Assembly (NCBI RefSeq): GCF_004341245.1
Contig: NZ_SLWY01000011.1
Location: 124,001 to 188,000 of the forward strand
Source: Plasticicumulans lactativorans
GTDB lineage: Bacteria > Pseudomonadota > Gammaproteobacteria > Competibacterales > Competibacteraceae
DNA: 64,000 nt
Reading direction: 5' to 3'
Part shown: positions 36,158-44,495 of the stretch, in pieces
Numbering within the stretch: position 1 is the first letter of the stretch
Layout of the letters: each line of letters begins with the position of its first letter
Translations under genes and position numbers: made by a program
The notes under the pieces: model-generated
Database searches by the model: none
The model's input: only the letters and a program-made list of their open reading frames with translations
Told to the model about the DNA's origin: nothing

Positions 36158-36363
36158 GGCTGCCCCCTCTCGCGTTCGGCCTGCACGGCGACGAGCCGCT
36201 CGCGCAGGCGCTCGCGCAGGCCGGGCTGCTCCATCCGCGCGATCAGCGGATCGGCCTTGCCCTTGTAGACGTGCGGCTCGTGCAGCACGACGTCGCCCAC
36301 GCGCTCGTAGCAGCCGGCCAGCGCCGCGACGCACCCCAGCAGCAGCAGCGGCACGCGGTTCAT
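36154..36363 (-). CDS. Small lipoprotein of the formate dehydrogenase operon
   Basis: A 69-aa protein with a lipobox (AALAGCYE, Cys about 18) and a mature part containing VVLHEPHVYKGKADPL and a basic amphipathic helix. It is coupled by 4-bp ATGA overlaps on both sides, to fdhB before and fdhC after, so it is very likely a working part of the complex, perhaps in assembly or stability at the periplasmic face. Its biochemical role is not known to me. Confidence 0.8.
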   Translation of the reverse strand: MNRVPLLLLGCVAALAGCYERVGDVVLHEPHVYKGKADPLIARMEQPGLRERLRERLVAVQAERERGQP

Positions 36364-36944
36364 TCCGGGTACGCCTTGTCCCAGCCCCAGGTCTGCGGCC
36401 GACCGCCGCGCTGGATCACGCGCTTGCGGAAGATGTCGGCGACGACGTCGCCGTCGCCGGCGAGCAGGGCCTTGGTCGAGCACATCTCGGCACACAGCGG
36501 CAGCTTGCCCTCGGCGATGCGGTTGCGGCCGTACTTATGGAACTCCTCCTCGGAGCCGTCGGCCTCGGGGCCGCCGGCGCAGAAGGTGCATTTGTCCATC
36601 TTGCCGCGGGTGCCGAACGCCGACTTCTGCGGGTACTGCGGCGCACCGAACGGGCAGGCGTAGAAGCAGTAGCCGCAGCCGATGCAGAGGTCCTTGTCGT
36701 GCAGCACCAGGCCGTCGGCGGTCTGGTAGAAGCAGTCGACCGGGCACACCGCCATGCACGGGGCATCGGAGCAGTGCATGCACGCGACCGAGATGGACTT
36801 CTCGCCGGGCACGCCGTCGTCGAGGGTCACCACGCGCCGGCGGTTCACCCCCCAGGGCACTTCGTTTTCGTTCTTGCAGGCGGTCACGCAGGCATTGCAC
36901 TCGATGCAGCGCTCGGCGTCGCAGAGAAACTTCATTCGCGCCAT
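36360..36944 (-). CDS. fdhB: Formate dehydrogenase beta subunit (four [4Fe-4S] ferredoxin)
   Basis: A 194-aa electron-transfer subunit. Cysteine groups for four [4Fe-4S] clusters are visible: CIECNACVTACK, CMHCSDAPCMAVCP, CIGCGYCFYACPF, and the split CTFC ... CAEMC. It passes electrons from FdhA to the cytochrome b. Start ATG 36944 (MARMKFLCDAERC) is the typical family start with AGAGG before it; the GTG at 36953 is the alternative. Unlike FdnH it has no C-terminal membrane anchor, matching the Fdh3-like group. Confidence 0.93.
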   Translation of the reverse strand: MARMKFLCDAERCIECNACVTACKNENEVPWGVNRRRVVTLDDGVPGEKSISVACMHCSDAPCMAVCPVDCFYQTADGLVLHDKDLCIGCGYCFYACPFGAPQYPQKSAFGTRGKMDKCTFCAGGPEADGSEEEFHKYGRNRIAEGKLPLCAEMCSTKALLAGDGDVVADIFRKRVIQRGGRPQTWGWDKAYPE

Positions 36945-36964
36945 TTCGCTCACCTCTCCCGTCG

Positions 36965-39877
36965 TCAGGCCGGTATCACGCGGCAGAGCGTGACCTTGGT
37001 CTCCTGCATCATCGTCACCGAGTCGTAGCCGTAGGTGGTGGCGATGTTGTTGGACTCGCCGAGCACGTAGGGGTCGGAACCCGCCGGATACTTCGAGCGC
37101 AGGTCACGGCCCTGGAAGTGGCCGGCGAAGTGGAAGGGCGTGAACACCACCCCCGGGCCCACCCGCCGCGTCACCATCGCCCGCACCCGGATGCGCCCGC
37201 CCTCGGGACCTTCGAGCCAGACGTCCTGGCCGTCGCGCACGCCGGCATTGTTGGCGTCGACCGGGTTGATCTCGACGAACATGTGCTGCTGCAGTTCGGC
37301 GAGCCACGGATTGGAGCGCGTCTCCTCGCCGCCGCCCTCGTACTCGACCAGGCGCCCGCTGGTGTGGATCAGCGGGAAGTCCCTGCTGTAGTCGCGGGCC
37401 TGGATCGACGCGTAGCGCGTCGGCAGGCGGAAGAAGGCCTTGCGGTCGGCGTAGGTCGGGTACTGCTCGGCGAGTTCGCGCCGGCTGGCGTAGACCGGCT
37501 CGCGGTGCACCGGCACGGCGTCGGGGAAGTTCCACACCACGCAGCGCGCCTTGGCGTTGCCGAAGGGCGCGCAGCCGTGCTTGATCGCCACGCGCTGGAT
37601 GCCGCCCGAGAGGTCGGTCTTCCAGTTCACCGCCTCGGGTTTGTCGCCGCCCACGGCGCGGATCGCCGCGAGTTCGTCGGCCGTGAGGTCGCCGTCCCAG
37701 CCGAGCTTCTGCAGCAGGCCGAAGCTGAATTCCGGGTAGCCGTCCTCGATCTCGGAGCCTTTCGGATAGCTGCCCTCGGCGAGCAGGTTCACGCCGTTGC
37801 GCTCCACCCCGAAGTTGGCGCGGAAGCACAGGCCGCCCTCGGCGACCGGCACGCGGGTGTCGTACAGGTTGGGGCTGCCGGGGTGGCGCAGCGCGGGCGT
37901 GCCCCAGCACGGCCACGGCAGGCCGTAGTAGTCGCCGGCGACGTCGGGCGGGCCGCCCTCGGCCCTGAGCGTGTCGGGGCTGAACACATGCCAGTTCTTC
38001 TGGTGCGCCTTGAGGCGCTCCGGGCTCTGGCCGGTGTAGCCGATGGTCCAGCTGCCGCGGTTGAATTCGCGCGTCAGGTCCTCGATCGACGGCTCGTCGC
38101 CGTTCACCGCGATGTGCTTGAACAGCGGCTCGGCGAAGCCGAAGCGTTTCGCGAACAGGTACATGATCACGTGGTCGGGCTTGGACTCGAACAGCGGCTC
38201 GATGACCTTGTCGCGCCACTGGATCGAGCGGTTCGACGCCGTGCACGAACCGGTGGTCTCGAACTGCGTGCAGGCCGGCAGCAGCCAGGTGTCGTTGCGC
38301 CGCTCGTGCATCACCGCCGCGGCGGTCGGGTAGGGATCGATGATCACCAGCAGGTCGAGCTTCTCCATCGCCTGCTTCATCTGCGGGCCGCGCGTCTGGC
38401 TGTTGGGCGCGTGGCCCCAGAACACCATCGCCCGCAACGGGTGCTTCTGCGTGATGTTGGCGCCGTCCTCGAGCACCCCGTCGATCCAGCGGCTCACGGT
38501 GATGCCGGGCATGTTCATCGGGCTCAGCCTGCCGCCCTTGCCGTCGTCGTACTCGCCGGGGTCGAAGCGCGACTTCAGGTAGTCGAGGTCGACGTCCCAC
38601 ACCCGCGCCCAGTGCTTCCAGGCGTCGGGCGACAGGCCGTAGTACGCCGGCAGCGAATCGGAGTTCGGGCCGACGTCGGTCGCGCCCTGCACGTTGTCGT
38701 GCCCGCGGAAGATGTTGGTGCCGCCGCCGGCGACGCCGAGGTTGCCGAGCGCGAGCTGGAAGATGCAGTAGGCGCGCGTGTTGTTGTTACCGATGCTGTG
38801 CTGGGTGCCGCCCATGCACCAGACGAAGGTGCCGGGGCGGTTCTCGGCCATGGTCTGCGCGACCCGCCGGACCAGCTCCGGCTTGACGCCGGTGACGCGC
38901 TCGACCTCGGCCGGCGGCCACTTGGCGACCTCGGCGCGCACCTCGTCGAGACCGTAGACGCGCTGCTCGATGAAGCTGCGGTCCTCCCAGCCGTTGCCGA
39001 AGATGTGCCACAGCAGGCCCCAGATGAACGGCACGTCGGTGCCCGGGCGCAGCCGCACGTAGATGTCGGCGTGCGCCGCGGTGCGCGTGAAGCGCGGGTC
39101 GCAGACGATCATCTTCGCGCCGCGCTCCTTGGCGCGCAGCACGTGCTGCATCGACACCGGGTGGGCCTCGGCGGCGTTCGAGCCGATGAAGAACACCGCC
39201 TTGGCGTTGACGATGTCGTTGTACGAGTTGGTCATCGCCCCGTAGCCCCAGGTGTTGGCCACACCCGCGACGGTGGTCGAATGACAGATGCGCGCCTGGT
39301 GGTCGATGTTGTTCGAGCCCCAGAACGCCGCGAACTTGCGGAACAGGTAGGCCTGCTCGTTGCTGTGCTTGCTCGAACCAAGCCAGTACACCGAATCGGG
39401 GCCCGACGCCTCGCGGATCTGCAGCAGGCGCGCGCCGAGCTCGTCGAGCGCCTGCTGCCAGGTGACGCGCGTCCACTGGCCGTCGACGAGCTTCATCGGG
39501 TACTTGAGCCGCCGCTCGCCGTGGCCGTGCTCGCGCAGGCTGGCGCCCTTGGCGCAGTGCGAACCGAGGTTGATCGGGTGGTCGAACGCCGGCTCCTGCC
39601 CGACCCACACGCCGCTGCGCACCTCGGCGTAGACGCCGCAGCCCACCGAACAATGCCCGCAGATCGTGCGCCTGATCTCGACCGGCGCCGCGGCCGGTGC
39701 CGGCGCGGGGTCGGCGGCGCGCGCCCGGCGCATCAGCCCCGGGGCAAGCAGCCCGGCGAGCGCGGCACTGCCGACGGCAAGCCCGGACCCGGCGAGGAAC
39801 TCGCGCCGCGTCACCGTGCGCCCGCGGAACACGCCGGCGGCGGCCGGCTCGCCCATGCCTTTCCTGGTCAGCTTCAT
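36965..39877 (-). CDS. fdhA: Formate dehydrogenase alpha subunit (Mo/W-bis-MGD, Cys type)
   Basis: A 970-aa catalytic subunit. A twin-arginine signal (VTRREFLAGSGLAVGS) exports it folded to the periplasm. An N-terminal [4Fe-4S] cluster motif (CGHCSVGCGVYAE ... HCAKGASL) precedes the molybdopterin domains. The metal ligand is cysteine in ARICHSTTVAGVANTWG, so no selenocysteine is needed. MTNSYNDI, DPRFTRTAAHADIYVRLRPG and the C-terminal MGD-binding domain (VTRRVGPGVVFTPFHFAG) complete it. It oxidises formate to CO2. The stop at 36965 is 20 bp before fdhB. Confidence 0.96.
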   Translation of the reverse strand: MKLTRKGMGEPAAAGVFRGRTVTRREFLAGSGLAVGSAALAGLLAPGLMRRARAADPAPAPAAAPVEIRRTICGHCSVGCGVYAEVRSGVWVGQEPAFDHPINLGSHCAKGASLREHGHGERRLKYPMKLVDGQWTRVTWQQALDELGARLLQIREASGPDSVYWLGSSKHSNEQAYLFRKFAAFWGSNNIDHQARICHSTTVAGVANTWGYGAMTNSYNDIVNAKAVFFIGSNAAEAHPVSMQHVLRAKERGAKMIVCDPRFTRTAAHADIYVRLRPGTDVPFIWGLLWHIFGNGWEDRSFIEQRVYGLDEVRAEVAKWPPAEVERVTGVKPELVRRVAQTMAENRPGTFVWCMGGTQHSIGNNNTRAYCIFQLALGNLGVAGGGTNIFRGHDNVQGATDVGPNSDSLPAYYGLSPDAWKHWARVWDVDLDYLKSRFDPGEYDDGKGGRLSPMNMPGITVSRWIDGVLEDGANITQKHPLRAMVFWGHAPNSQTRGPQMKQAMEKLDLLVIIDPYPTAAAVMHERRNDTWLLPACTQFETTGSCTASNRSIQWRDKVIEPLFESKPDHVIMYLFAKRFGFAEPLFKHIAVNGDEPSIEDLTREFNRGSWTIGYTGQSPERLKAHQKNWHVFSPDTLRAEGGPPDVAGDYYGLPWPCWGTPALRHPGSPNLYDTRVPVAEGGLCFRANFGVERNGVNLLAEGSYPKGSEIEDGYPEFSFGLLQKLGWDGDLTADELAAIRAVGGDKPEAVNWKTDLSGGIQRVAIKHGCAPFGNAKARCVVWNFPDAVPVHREPVYASRRELAEQYPTYADRKAFFRLPTRYASIQARDYSRDFPLIHTSGRLVEYEGGGEETRSNPWLAELQQHMFVEINPVDANNAGVRDGQDVWLEGPEGGRIRVRAMVTRRVGPGVVFTPFHFAGHFQGRDLRSKYPAGSDPYVLGESNNIATTYGYDSVTMMQETKVTLCRVIPA

Positions 39878-39890
39878 GGCGGCCCCCGGT

Positions 39891-40109
39891 TCAGCGATCG
39901 GCGCTCTGGTAGTACGCGCGCACGTGCGCGGTCTCCCGGTAACCCGACGCGGTGGCCGGTGGCGGCACCGCGGCGGGGGGTGCGCCGGTCGCGGCCTGCG
40001 GCAGCAGCACCGCGGCCGCAGCGGCACCGGCGCCGCCGCCGAGGCGTTTCAGGAAGGCGCGCCGCGCCTCGCTGGCCACACGTTCGCCTGTCTCGACGAT
40101 CTCGTTCAT
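39891..40109 (-). CDS. Formate dehydrogenase-region TAT-signal peptide protein
   Basis: A 72-aa protein with a twin-arginine-like signal (SEARRAFLKRLGGGAGAAAAAVLLP) and a short tail (YRETAHVRAYYQSADR). It matches the small TAT-target protein commonly found immediately before fdhA in betaproteobacteria and epsilonproteobacteria. Its tail aromatic/His pattern is conserved in that family; its function is unknown, possibly in escort or assembly of FdhA. The ATG at 40109 is 13 bp upstream-coupled to fdhA. Confidence 0.82.
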   Translation of the reverse strand: MNEIVETGERVASEARRAFLKRLGGGAGAAAAAVLLPQAATGAPPAAVPPPATASGYRETAHVRAYYQSADR

Positions 40110-40171
40110 CGCGTGCCCTCCGCCCTGCCATGGCATCAGCGTAGGTCATGCAACCCTGGAATGTGCGCCGC

Positions 40172-40762
40172 TCAGGGCGGCAGCGCGAGGTAGCGGCGTT
40201 CGAACGCGACGAAGGCCGAGCCGAGGCGTCCCACTGCCCTGTAGAAGTGCGCCGACGGTGCGTTTTCGAGATCGGCGAAGAAGTGCCCGATCCACGGGTC
40301 GACGTGCTGCGCGAAGAACGCCGTCGCCTGCTCCGCGGTGAGGTCGGGGTCGGCGAGCAGCAGCGCCAGGGTTTCGCACAGCGCACCGGCGTGGTCCTCG
40401 GGCTCGTGCGCCCCGTCGCTGCGCGCATAGCCGAGCCGCGCGAGCGTGTCGCGCAACTCGCCGAGTGGCCGCTCCATCAGGAAGCCCGTCAGGTACCACG
40501 AGCCGTAGGGCACGAGCTCGCCGCGCCCGACGCCGATGAACAAGGCCTGGTATTCCGCCGCGAGCGTCTCGGGGGCGCTCGTGCAGGCGGCGCTGCGCAG
40601 CGCCGCCCAGGCCGCGGCGAGCGGACGCGGATCGCCGGGGTCGCCCGCCGGCAGCGCCCGCAGCCGCGCCAGCAGCGCCGCGTCCGGCGGCGCGCGCAGC
40701 AGCGCGGCGAGCAGCGTCCAGGTGGTGCCGCGCAGTGCGACGGCGTCGCTCGCCGCGCTCAT
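40172..40762 (-). CDS. TorD/DmsD-family chaperone for formate dehydrogenase
   Basis: A 196-aa all-helical protein. LAAEYQALFIGVGRGELVPYGSWYLTGFLMERPL is split here as the family signature: EYQALFIG, then VPYGSWYLTGFL, which is characteristic of redox-enzyme maturation chaperones (TorD, DmsD, NarJ). It should bind the TAT signal of FdhA and hold the apo-enzyme until cofactor is inserted. It overlaps the upstream Fe-S gene by 4 bp. Confidence 0.85.
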   Translation of the reverse strand: MSAASDAVALRGTTWTLLAALLRAPPDAALLARLRALPAGDPGDPRPLAAAWAALRSAACTSAPETLAAEYQALFIGVGRGELVPYGSWYLTGFLMERPLGELRDTLARLGYARSDGAHEPEDHAGALCETLALLLADPDLTAEQATAFFAQHVDPWIGHFFADLENAPSAHFYRAVGRLGSAFVAFERRYLALPP

Positions 40763-42390
40763 GCGTCGCGCCCCGGCGCTGCCCGGCCGAGCCCCTCGCC
40801 GCGGAACAGTTCCTTCACCCGGCATTCGTCGCACATCTGCAGGCGCCGCAGGCCGTCGCCGGCGAACATCGGGTGGTGCGCGAGTTTCGCGGTGATCGTG
40901 CGGATCATCGCCGGCGTGGCGAAGGGCTTGCCGCACACCACGCAGCAGAACGGCGGCTCCTCGTGCAGCAGCACCGGCACGCGCCGGCGTTCGAACGGCA
41001 CCAGCAGGCGCGGCTCGCGGCTGATCGCGTGTTCGGGGCAGGCGCGCTCGCACAGCCCGCACTGCACGCAGGCGCCTTCGATGAAGGTGAGCTTTGGGGT
41101 ATCGCCGCCGTCGCCGAGCGCGCGCGGCGTGCACACCGACACGCAGGCCATGCACAGGGTGCAGGCCTGCGTGTCGACCGCGATGCGCCCGAACGGGGCG
41201 CCCGCCGACAGCGCCAGCACCTCCGCGCGTTGCGGCGCGTGCGCGTACAGGTGGTCGATGGCGGCCCACAGCATCGAGCGCTTGTCGTCGAACCCCGCGT
41301 AGGTCGCGGGCGGCAGCGGCGGCATCGCTGGGCCGGTGAGCGCCGCCGCCGGCGCCGCCGCGGCCGCCACCCAGGCGAGCGCATCGCCCGGGTAGCCGAG
41401 GCCGTCGAGCAGCGCACGGCCGAGGTCGAGCTGCTCGTCCAGCGCCCGCGCGACCCGCGCCGGCAGTGCGGCGCCGCGCGCGAGGCACACGCGCGCGGCG
41501 CCGAAGGCGAACGCACCCAGCCAGAACTCGAGCCCGGCGCTGCCGATCTCCTCGAGTTCCACCGGCAGCACGCCGTCGGGCCAGGCGTTCCAGTCGGGCT
41601 GGTCGGCACGGGCGTCGTACAGCAGCAGCACCGGCCGGCCGTCCCCGGCCGCGAGCCATGCCGCGAGCAGGCGCCGCAGCCGTTCGAGCGCGTCGGCCGG
41701 GCGCGGATAGCGGTAGCGCATGGCGCCGCTCGGGCACACGCTGGCGCAGACGCCGCCGCCCTGGCAGAGCTTGGGGTCGACCTGCACGCGCTCGCCGACC
41801 GAGATGATGGCCTCGGCCGGGCAGGCGTCGATGCAGCGCCGGCAGCCGCCCAGCCCCTTCGGTCCGTGCACGCAGAGGGCGGCGTCGTAGGCGAAGTAGC
41901 GGGGCTTCTCGAAGCTGCCGACCAGTTCCGGCAGCTCCGCCAGCGCCGCGTCGAGCGCCGCCGCATCCGGCGCGTGCCGGTAACCGAGCGGCGGCCAGTC
42001 CTGCGTGCAGACGGCGCCGGCGCCGAGGTCGAGCACCAGGTCGAAGAGCGGTCGCGCCGGCTCCAGCAGGGCACCGAGATCGAGCGCCGCGTCGCCGCGG
42101 CCGAGCACCACGCGAAACGCCCCGAGGTGGCCCTCTACCTGCAGCGTGCGGCCCTGACGGAAGTACAGCGCCACGCCTGCGGGCGGCGTGGCGGCGACGA
42201 GCGCATCCTCGGCGAGCACGCTGCAGGCGAGCACCGGCGCCAGCCGCGCCGCCGCGGCGAGCGCCGCCGGCAGCGGGCCGAGGATCAGCACGCGCCCGGC
42301 CGAGTGCAGTTCCACGGCGTCGGTCGGCTGCACCGGCACGGCCGCCGCGGCGGCGAGCGCCTGCGCGCGCCGCTCGGCGCCGGCGCTCAT
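40759..42390 (-). CDS. Multi-cluster 4Fe-4S protein of the formate dehydrogenase operon
   Basis: A 543-aa soluble protein. Three ferredoxin regions are visible: CRRCIDACPAEAI with CQGGGVCASVCPSGAM (about 190-240), and CTLCMACVSVCTPRAL with CVQCGLCERACPEHAI (about 410-460), plus a C-terminal set (CCVVCGKPF ... CDECRVKELF) that looks like a zinc or Fe-S site. The N-terminal third has no cysteine motif. Homologues occur in betaproteobacterial fdh operons, presumably as an electron carrier or assembly factor. Coupled by 4-bp overlaps to the DUF3306 gene upstream and the TorD-like gene downstream. Confidence 0.85.
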   Translation of the reverse strand: MSAGAERRAQALAAAAAVPVQPTDAVELHSAGRVLILGPLPAALAAAARLAPVLACSVLAEDALVAATPPAGVALYFRQGRTLQVEGHLGAFRVVLGRGDAALDLGALLEPARPLFDLVLDLGAGAVCTQDWPPLGYRHAPDAAALDAALAELPELVGSFEKPRYFAYDAALCVHGPKGLGGCRRCIDACPAEAIISVGERVQVDPKLCQGGGVCASVCPSGAMRYRYPRPADALERLRRLLAAWLAAGDGRPVLLLYDARADQPDWNAWPDGVLPVELEEIGSAGLEFWLGAFAFGAARVCLARGAALPARVARALDEQLDLGRALLDGLGYPGDALAWVAAAAAPAAALTGPAMPPLPPATYAGFDDKRSMLWAAIDHLYAHAPQRAEVLALSAGAPFGRIAVDTQACTLCMACVSVCTPRALGDGGDTPKLTFIEGACVQCGLCERACPEHAISREPRLLVPFERRRVPVLLHEEPPFCCVVCGKPFATPAMIRTITAKLAHHPMFAGDGLRRLQMCDECRVKELFRGEGLGRAAPGRDA

Positions 42391-42944
42391 CCGCGCCCCT
42401 CGACGACGTCGACATCCGCCACGGGCGCCGTGGTGTCGGCGGCAGGCGAAGCGACGTCGGTGCCGGCCAGGTCAGGGCCGTCGCCGTCCGCCCCGACGGG
42501 CACCGGGGCGCCGGCGGACGGCGCCCCGCCGGGCGTTGGGGCGGACACGGTGGCGGCCAGCCGCCGCGCCTCGACCTCGGCGAGGTGGCGCATGTCGGCG
42601 GTGATCACCTCACCGAGCGGGGTGAAGGCGGTGCAGTCGTCGATGTAGGTGTCGAGCCCGTCGCCGGCGTTGAACGCGGGCTGGCTGAACAGCCGGCGCA
42701 GCGCGAGGCGGCGCAGCGCGGCGTCGACCCGGCGGTCGAGGAAGGGGCGGAAGTCGGAGTCCGGCCCCAGCGATTCCAGCTCGGGCAACTCCGGCACCGG
42801 CGGCTGCGGCGCCGCGTCGACCGCCGCCTGCTCCCCGGCGGCGACCGGCACATCGGCACCCGCCGCCTGCCCGGCGCGCGCGCGCGCCTTGCGCTCGGCC
42901 CAGCGCAGCAGCCACGACGGCCGGTGATCGGGCGGGTTCACCAC
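42387..42944 (-). CDS. DUF3306 protein of the formate dehydrogenase operon
   Basis: A 185-aa protein. The N-terminus (WLLRWAERKARAR) and the core LESLGPDSDFRPFLDRRVDAALRRLALRRLF ... FNAGDGLDTYIDDCTAF, quoted here in part, are typical of DUF3306, always seen with formate dehydrogenase genes. Long Pro/Ala-rich linkers on both sides appear disordered. Starts with GTG; 8 bp separate it from the DUF3305 gene. Role unknown, possibly regulatory or in maturation. Confidence 0.82.
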   Translation of the reverse strand: MVNPPDHRPSWLLRWAERKARARAGQAAGADVPVAAGEQAAVDAAPQPPVPELPELESLGPDSDFRPFLDRRVDAALRRLALRRLFSQPAFNAGDGLDTYIDDCTAFTPLGEVITADMRHLAEVEARRLAATVSAPTPGGAPSAGAPVPVGADGDGPDLAGTDVASPAADTTAPVADVDVVEGRG

Positions 42945-42952
42945 ACCGCCCC

Positions 42953-43429
42953 TCAGCTGCGCTGCCGCTTGTGGCGGGGTTCGGGGGCGTAGCCGGCGAG
43001 CACGTAGGCTTCGAGCCAGCGGTAGAGTTCGGCAGGCATCGCGACCTTGTGCACGGTTTCATCGACCTCCATGCAGTTGCCGGCCTGGTCGTAGCACAGC
43101 GTGACCAGCCAAGGGTACGGGTCGCCGCGCGCGTCGGGCCGGGTGACCACGAACACGCCGGGGGCGGCGCCCATCAGGTTCTGGTAGTAGCTCTCCAGCT
43201 CGTCGCGGTACAGGCGCACCGCGAGCCCGCGCCACAGCCACTGCTCGCCGTGGGCATCGCGGTGGATCACCGCCGGCTCGGGCGCGGCGGCAGGCGGTGC
43301 CGCGTGCGCCGCGCCGCAGGCCACGCCGACGCAGCTCCAGCGCCGCTCCAGCCAGCGGTTGCCGTGGTCGTCGCGCCATTCCATCACCACGGCGACGGGC
43401 ATGACGGGATCTGCGGGCGGAGCGTTCAT
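42953..43429 (-). CDS. DUF3305 protein, first gene of the formate dehydrogenase operon
   Basis: A 158-aa protein matching DUF3305: PVAVVMEWRDDHGNRWLERRW near the start, LYRDELESYYQNLMGAAPGVFVV in the middle and VHKVAMPAELYRWLEAYV near the end. It is the first gene of the nine-gene fdh transcript and is divergent from fdhD across 124 bp. The family occurs only with this type of fdh locus; function unknown. Confidence 0.85.
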   Translation of the reverse strand: MNAPPADPVMPVAVVMEWRDDHGNRWLERRWSCVGVACGAAHAAPPAAAPEPAVIHRDAHGEQWLWRGLAVRLYRDELESYYQNLMGAAPGVFVVTRPDARGDPYPWLVTLCYDQAGNCMEVDETVHKVAMPAELYRWLEAYVLAGYAPEPRHKRQRS

Positions 43430-43553
43430 GCGCGGTGCTGACTCCGGCGACGGCGGTCGACGTTCCAGCTTAGCAGCGCCTGCCGCGCCCGCTGGCGGGC
43501 ACGGCGCGAAGCAGCGTCTAGCATCAGGTGCAGACGCCCGCCGAGCCGCCACC

Positions 43554-44387
43554 ATGCCCGCACCCCGACCGCCACAGCATCTGCCCGAGATGAGCCGCGC
43601 CGGCGCCGACGCCGCGCACCCCGTCCTCGCGGTCGACGAGAACGGCCACGTCCGCGCCGGTGCGGTGCCGGCCGAGCGCCCGCTGACGCTGTACGTGGAC
43701 AGGCGCGAGATCGTCACGCTGATGACGGTCGGCACGCAGCCCGAGTTGCTCGCGCTCGGCTACCTGCGCAACCAGGGTCTGGTCGACGAGCTCGACGACA
43801 TCCTCGCGGTGCAGGTGGACTGGGAGGTCGAGGCCGCCGCGGTCACCACGCGCCGCGGCATCGGCGACTGGGAGGCGCAGCTCGGGCGGCGCACCGTCAC
43901 CACCGGCTGCGGCCAGGGCACGGTGTTCGGCAGTCTGATGGAGAAGATCGAGCACACCCGGCTCGAAGCGCCGCTGCTGCCGGTGGCGGCGCTGCACGAA
44001 CTCGCCGAGGCGATGCGCGTGCGCGACACGCTGTACAAGCACACCGGCTCGATCCACGGCTGTGCGCTCGCCCGCGGCGGCGAGGTCCTGTGCTTCTACG
44101 AGGACGTCGGCCGCCACAACGCGGTCGATGCCATCGCCGGCTGGATGTGGCTCAACGGCGTCGACGGCGCCGACACGCTGTTCTACACCACCGGCCGGCT
44201 GACCTCGGAGATGGTGATGAAGGTCGCGCGCATGGGCGTGCCGGTGCTCACCTCGCGCTCGGGCACCACGCAGATGGGGCTCGACATCGCCCGGCGCACC
44301 GGCGTGACCCTGGTCGGGCGGCTGCGCGGGCGCCACTTCCTCGTCTACCACGGCGCCGAGCGCATCGCCTTCGCGCCCGTCCCGTAA
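43554..44387 (+). CDS. fdhD: Formate dehydrogenase sulfurtransferase FdhD
   Basis: A 277-aa FdhD-family protein needed to sulfurate the bis-MGD cofactor before it enters FdhA, with sulfur passed from IscS. Family motifs: RPLTLYVDRREIVTLMTVG, LGYLRNQGLVD, HTGSIHGCALA, YEDVGRHNAVDAIAG, TTGRLTSEMVMKVARMGVPVL. The catalytic region reads TVTTGCGQGT with a single Cys, not the CxxC pair of E. coli FdhD; single-Cys forms are known in the family. A TAGCAT at 43519 could be its -10. Divergent from the fdh operon it serves. Confidence 0.93.
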   Translation: MPAPRPPQHLPEMSRAGADAAHPVLAVDENGHVRAGAVPAERPLTLYVDRREIVTLMTVGTQPELLALGYLRNQGLVDELDDILAVQVDWEVEAAAVTTRRGIGDWEAQLGRRTVTTGCGQGTVFGSLMEKIEHTRLEAPLLPVAALHELAEAMRVRDTLYKHTGSIHGCALARGGEVLCFYEDVGRHNAVDAIAGWMWLNGVDGADTLFYTTGRLTSEMVMKVARMGVPVLTSRSGTTQMGLDIARRTGVTLVGRLRGRHFLVYHGAERIAFAPVP

Positions 44388-44495
44388 ATACGCCGTTACA
44401 CCGCACCCCGCGACGGCGGGCCGGCGGGGCTACGCTTGCCGGCATACGGCCCGCGGCGCGCCCTAACGCCGCATGTCTTCGGCGAGGTGGAAGCG

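Noticed and set aside
36965-39877. Selenocysteine in formate dehydrogenase alpha
   Set aside because: The metal-ligand position is a cysteine codon in ARICHSTT and no in-frame TGA is present.
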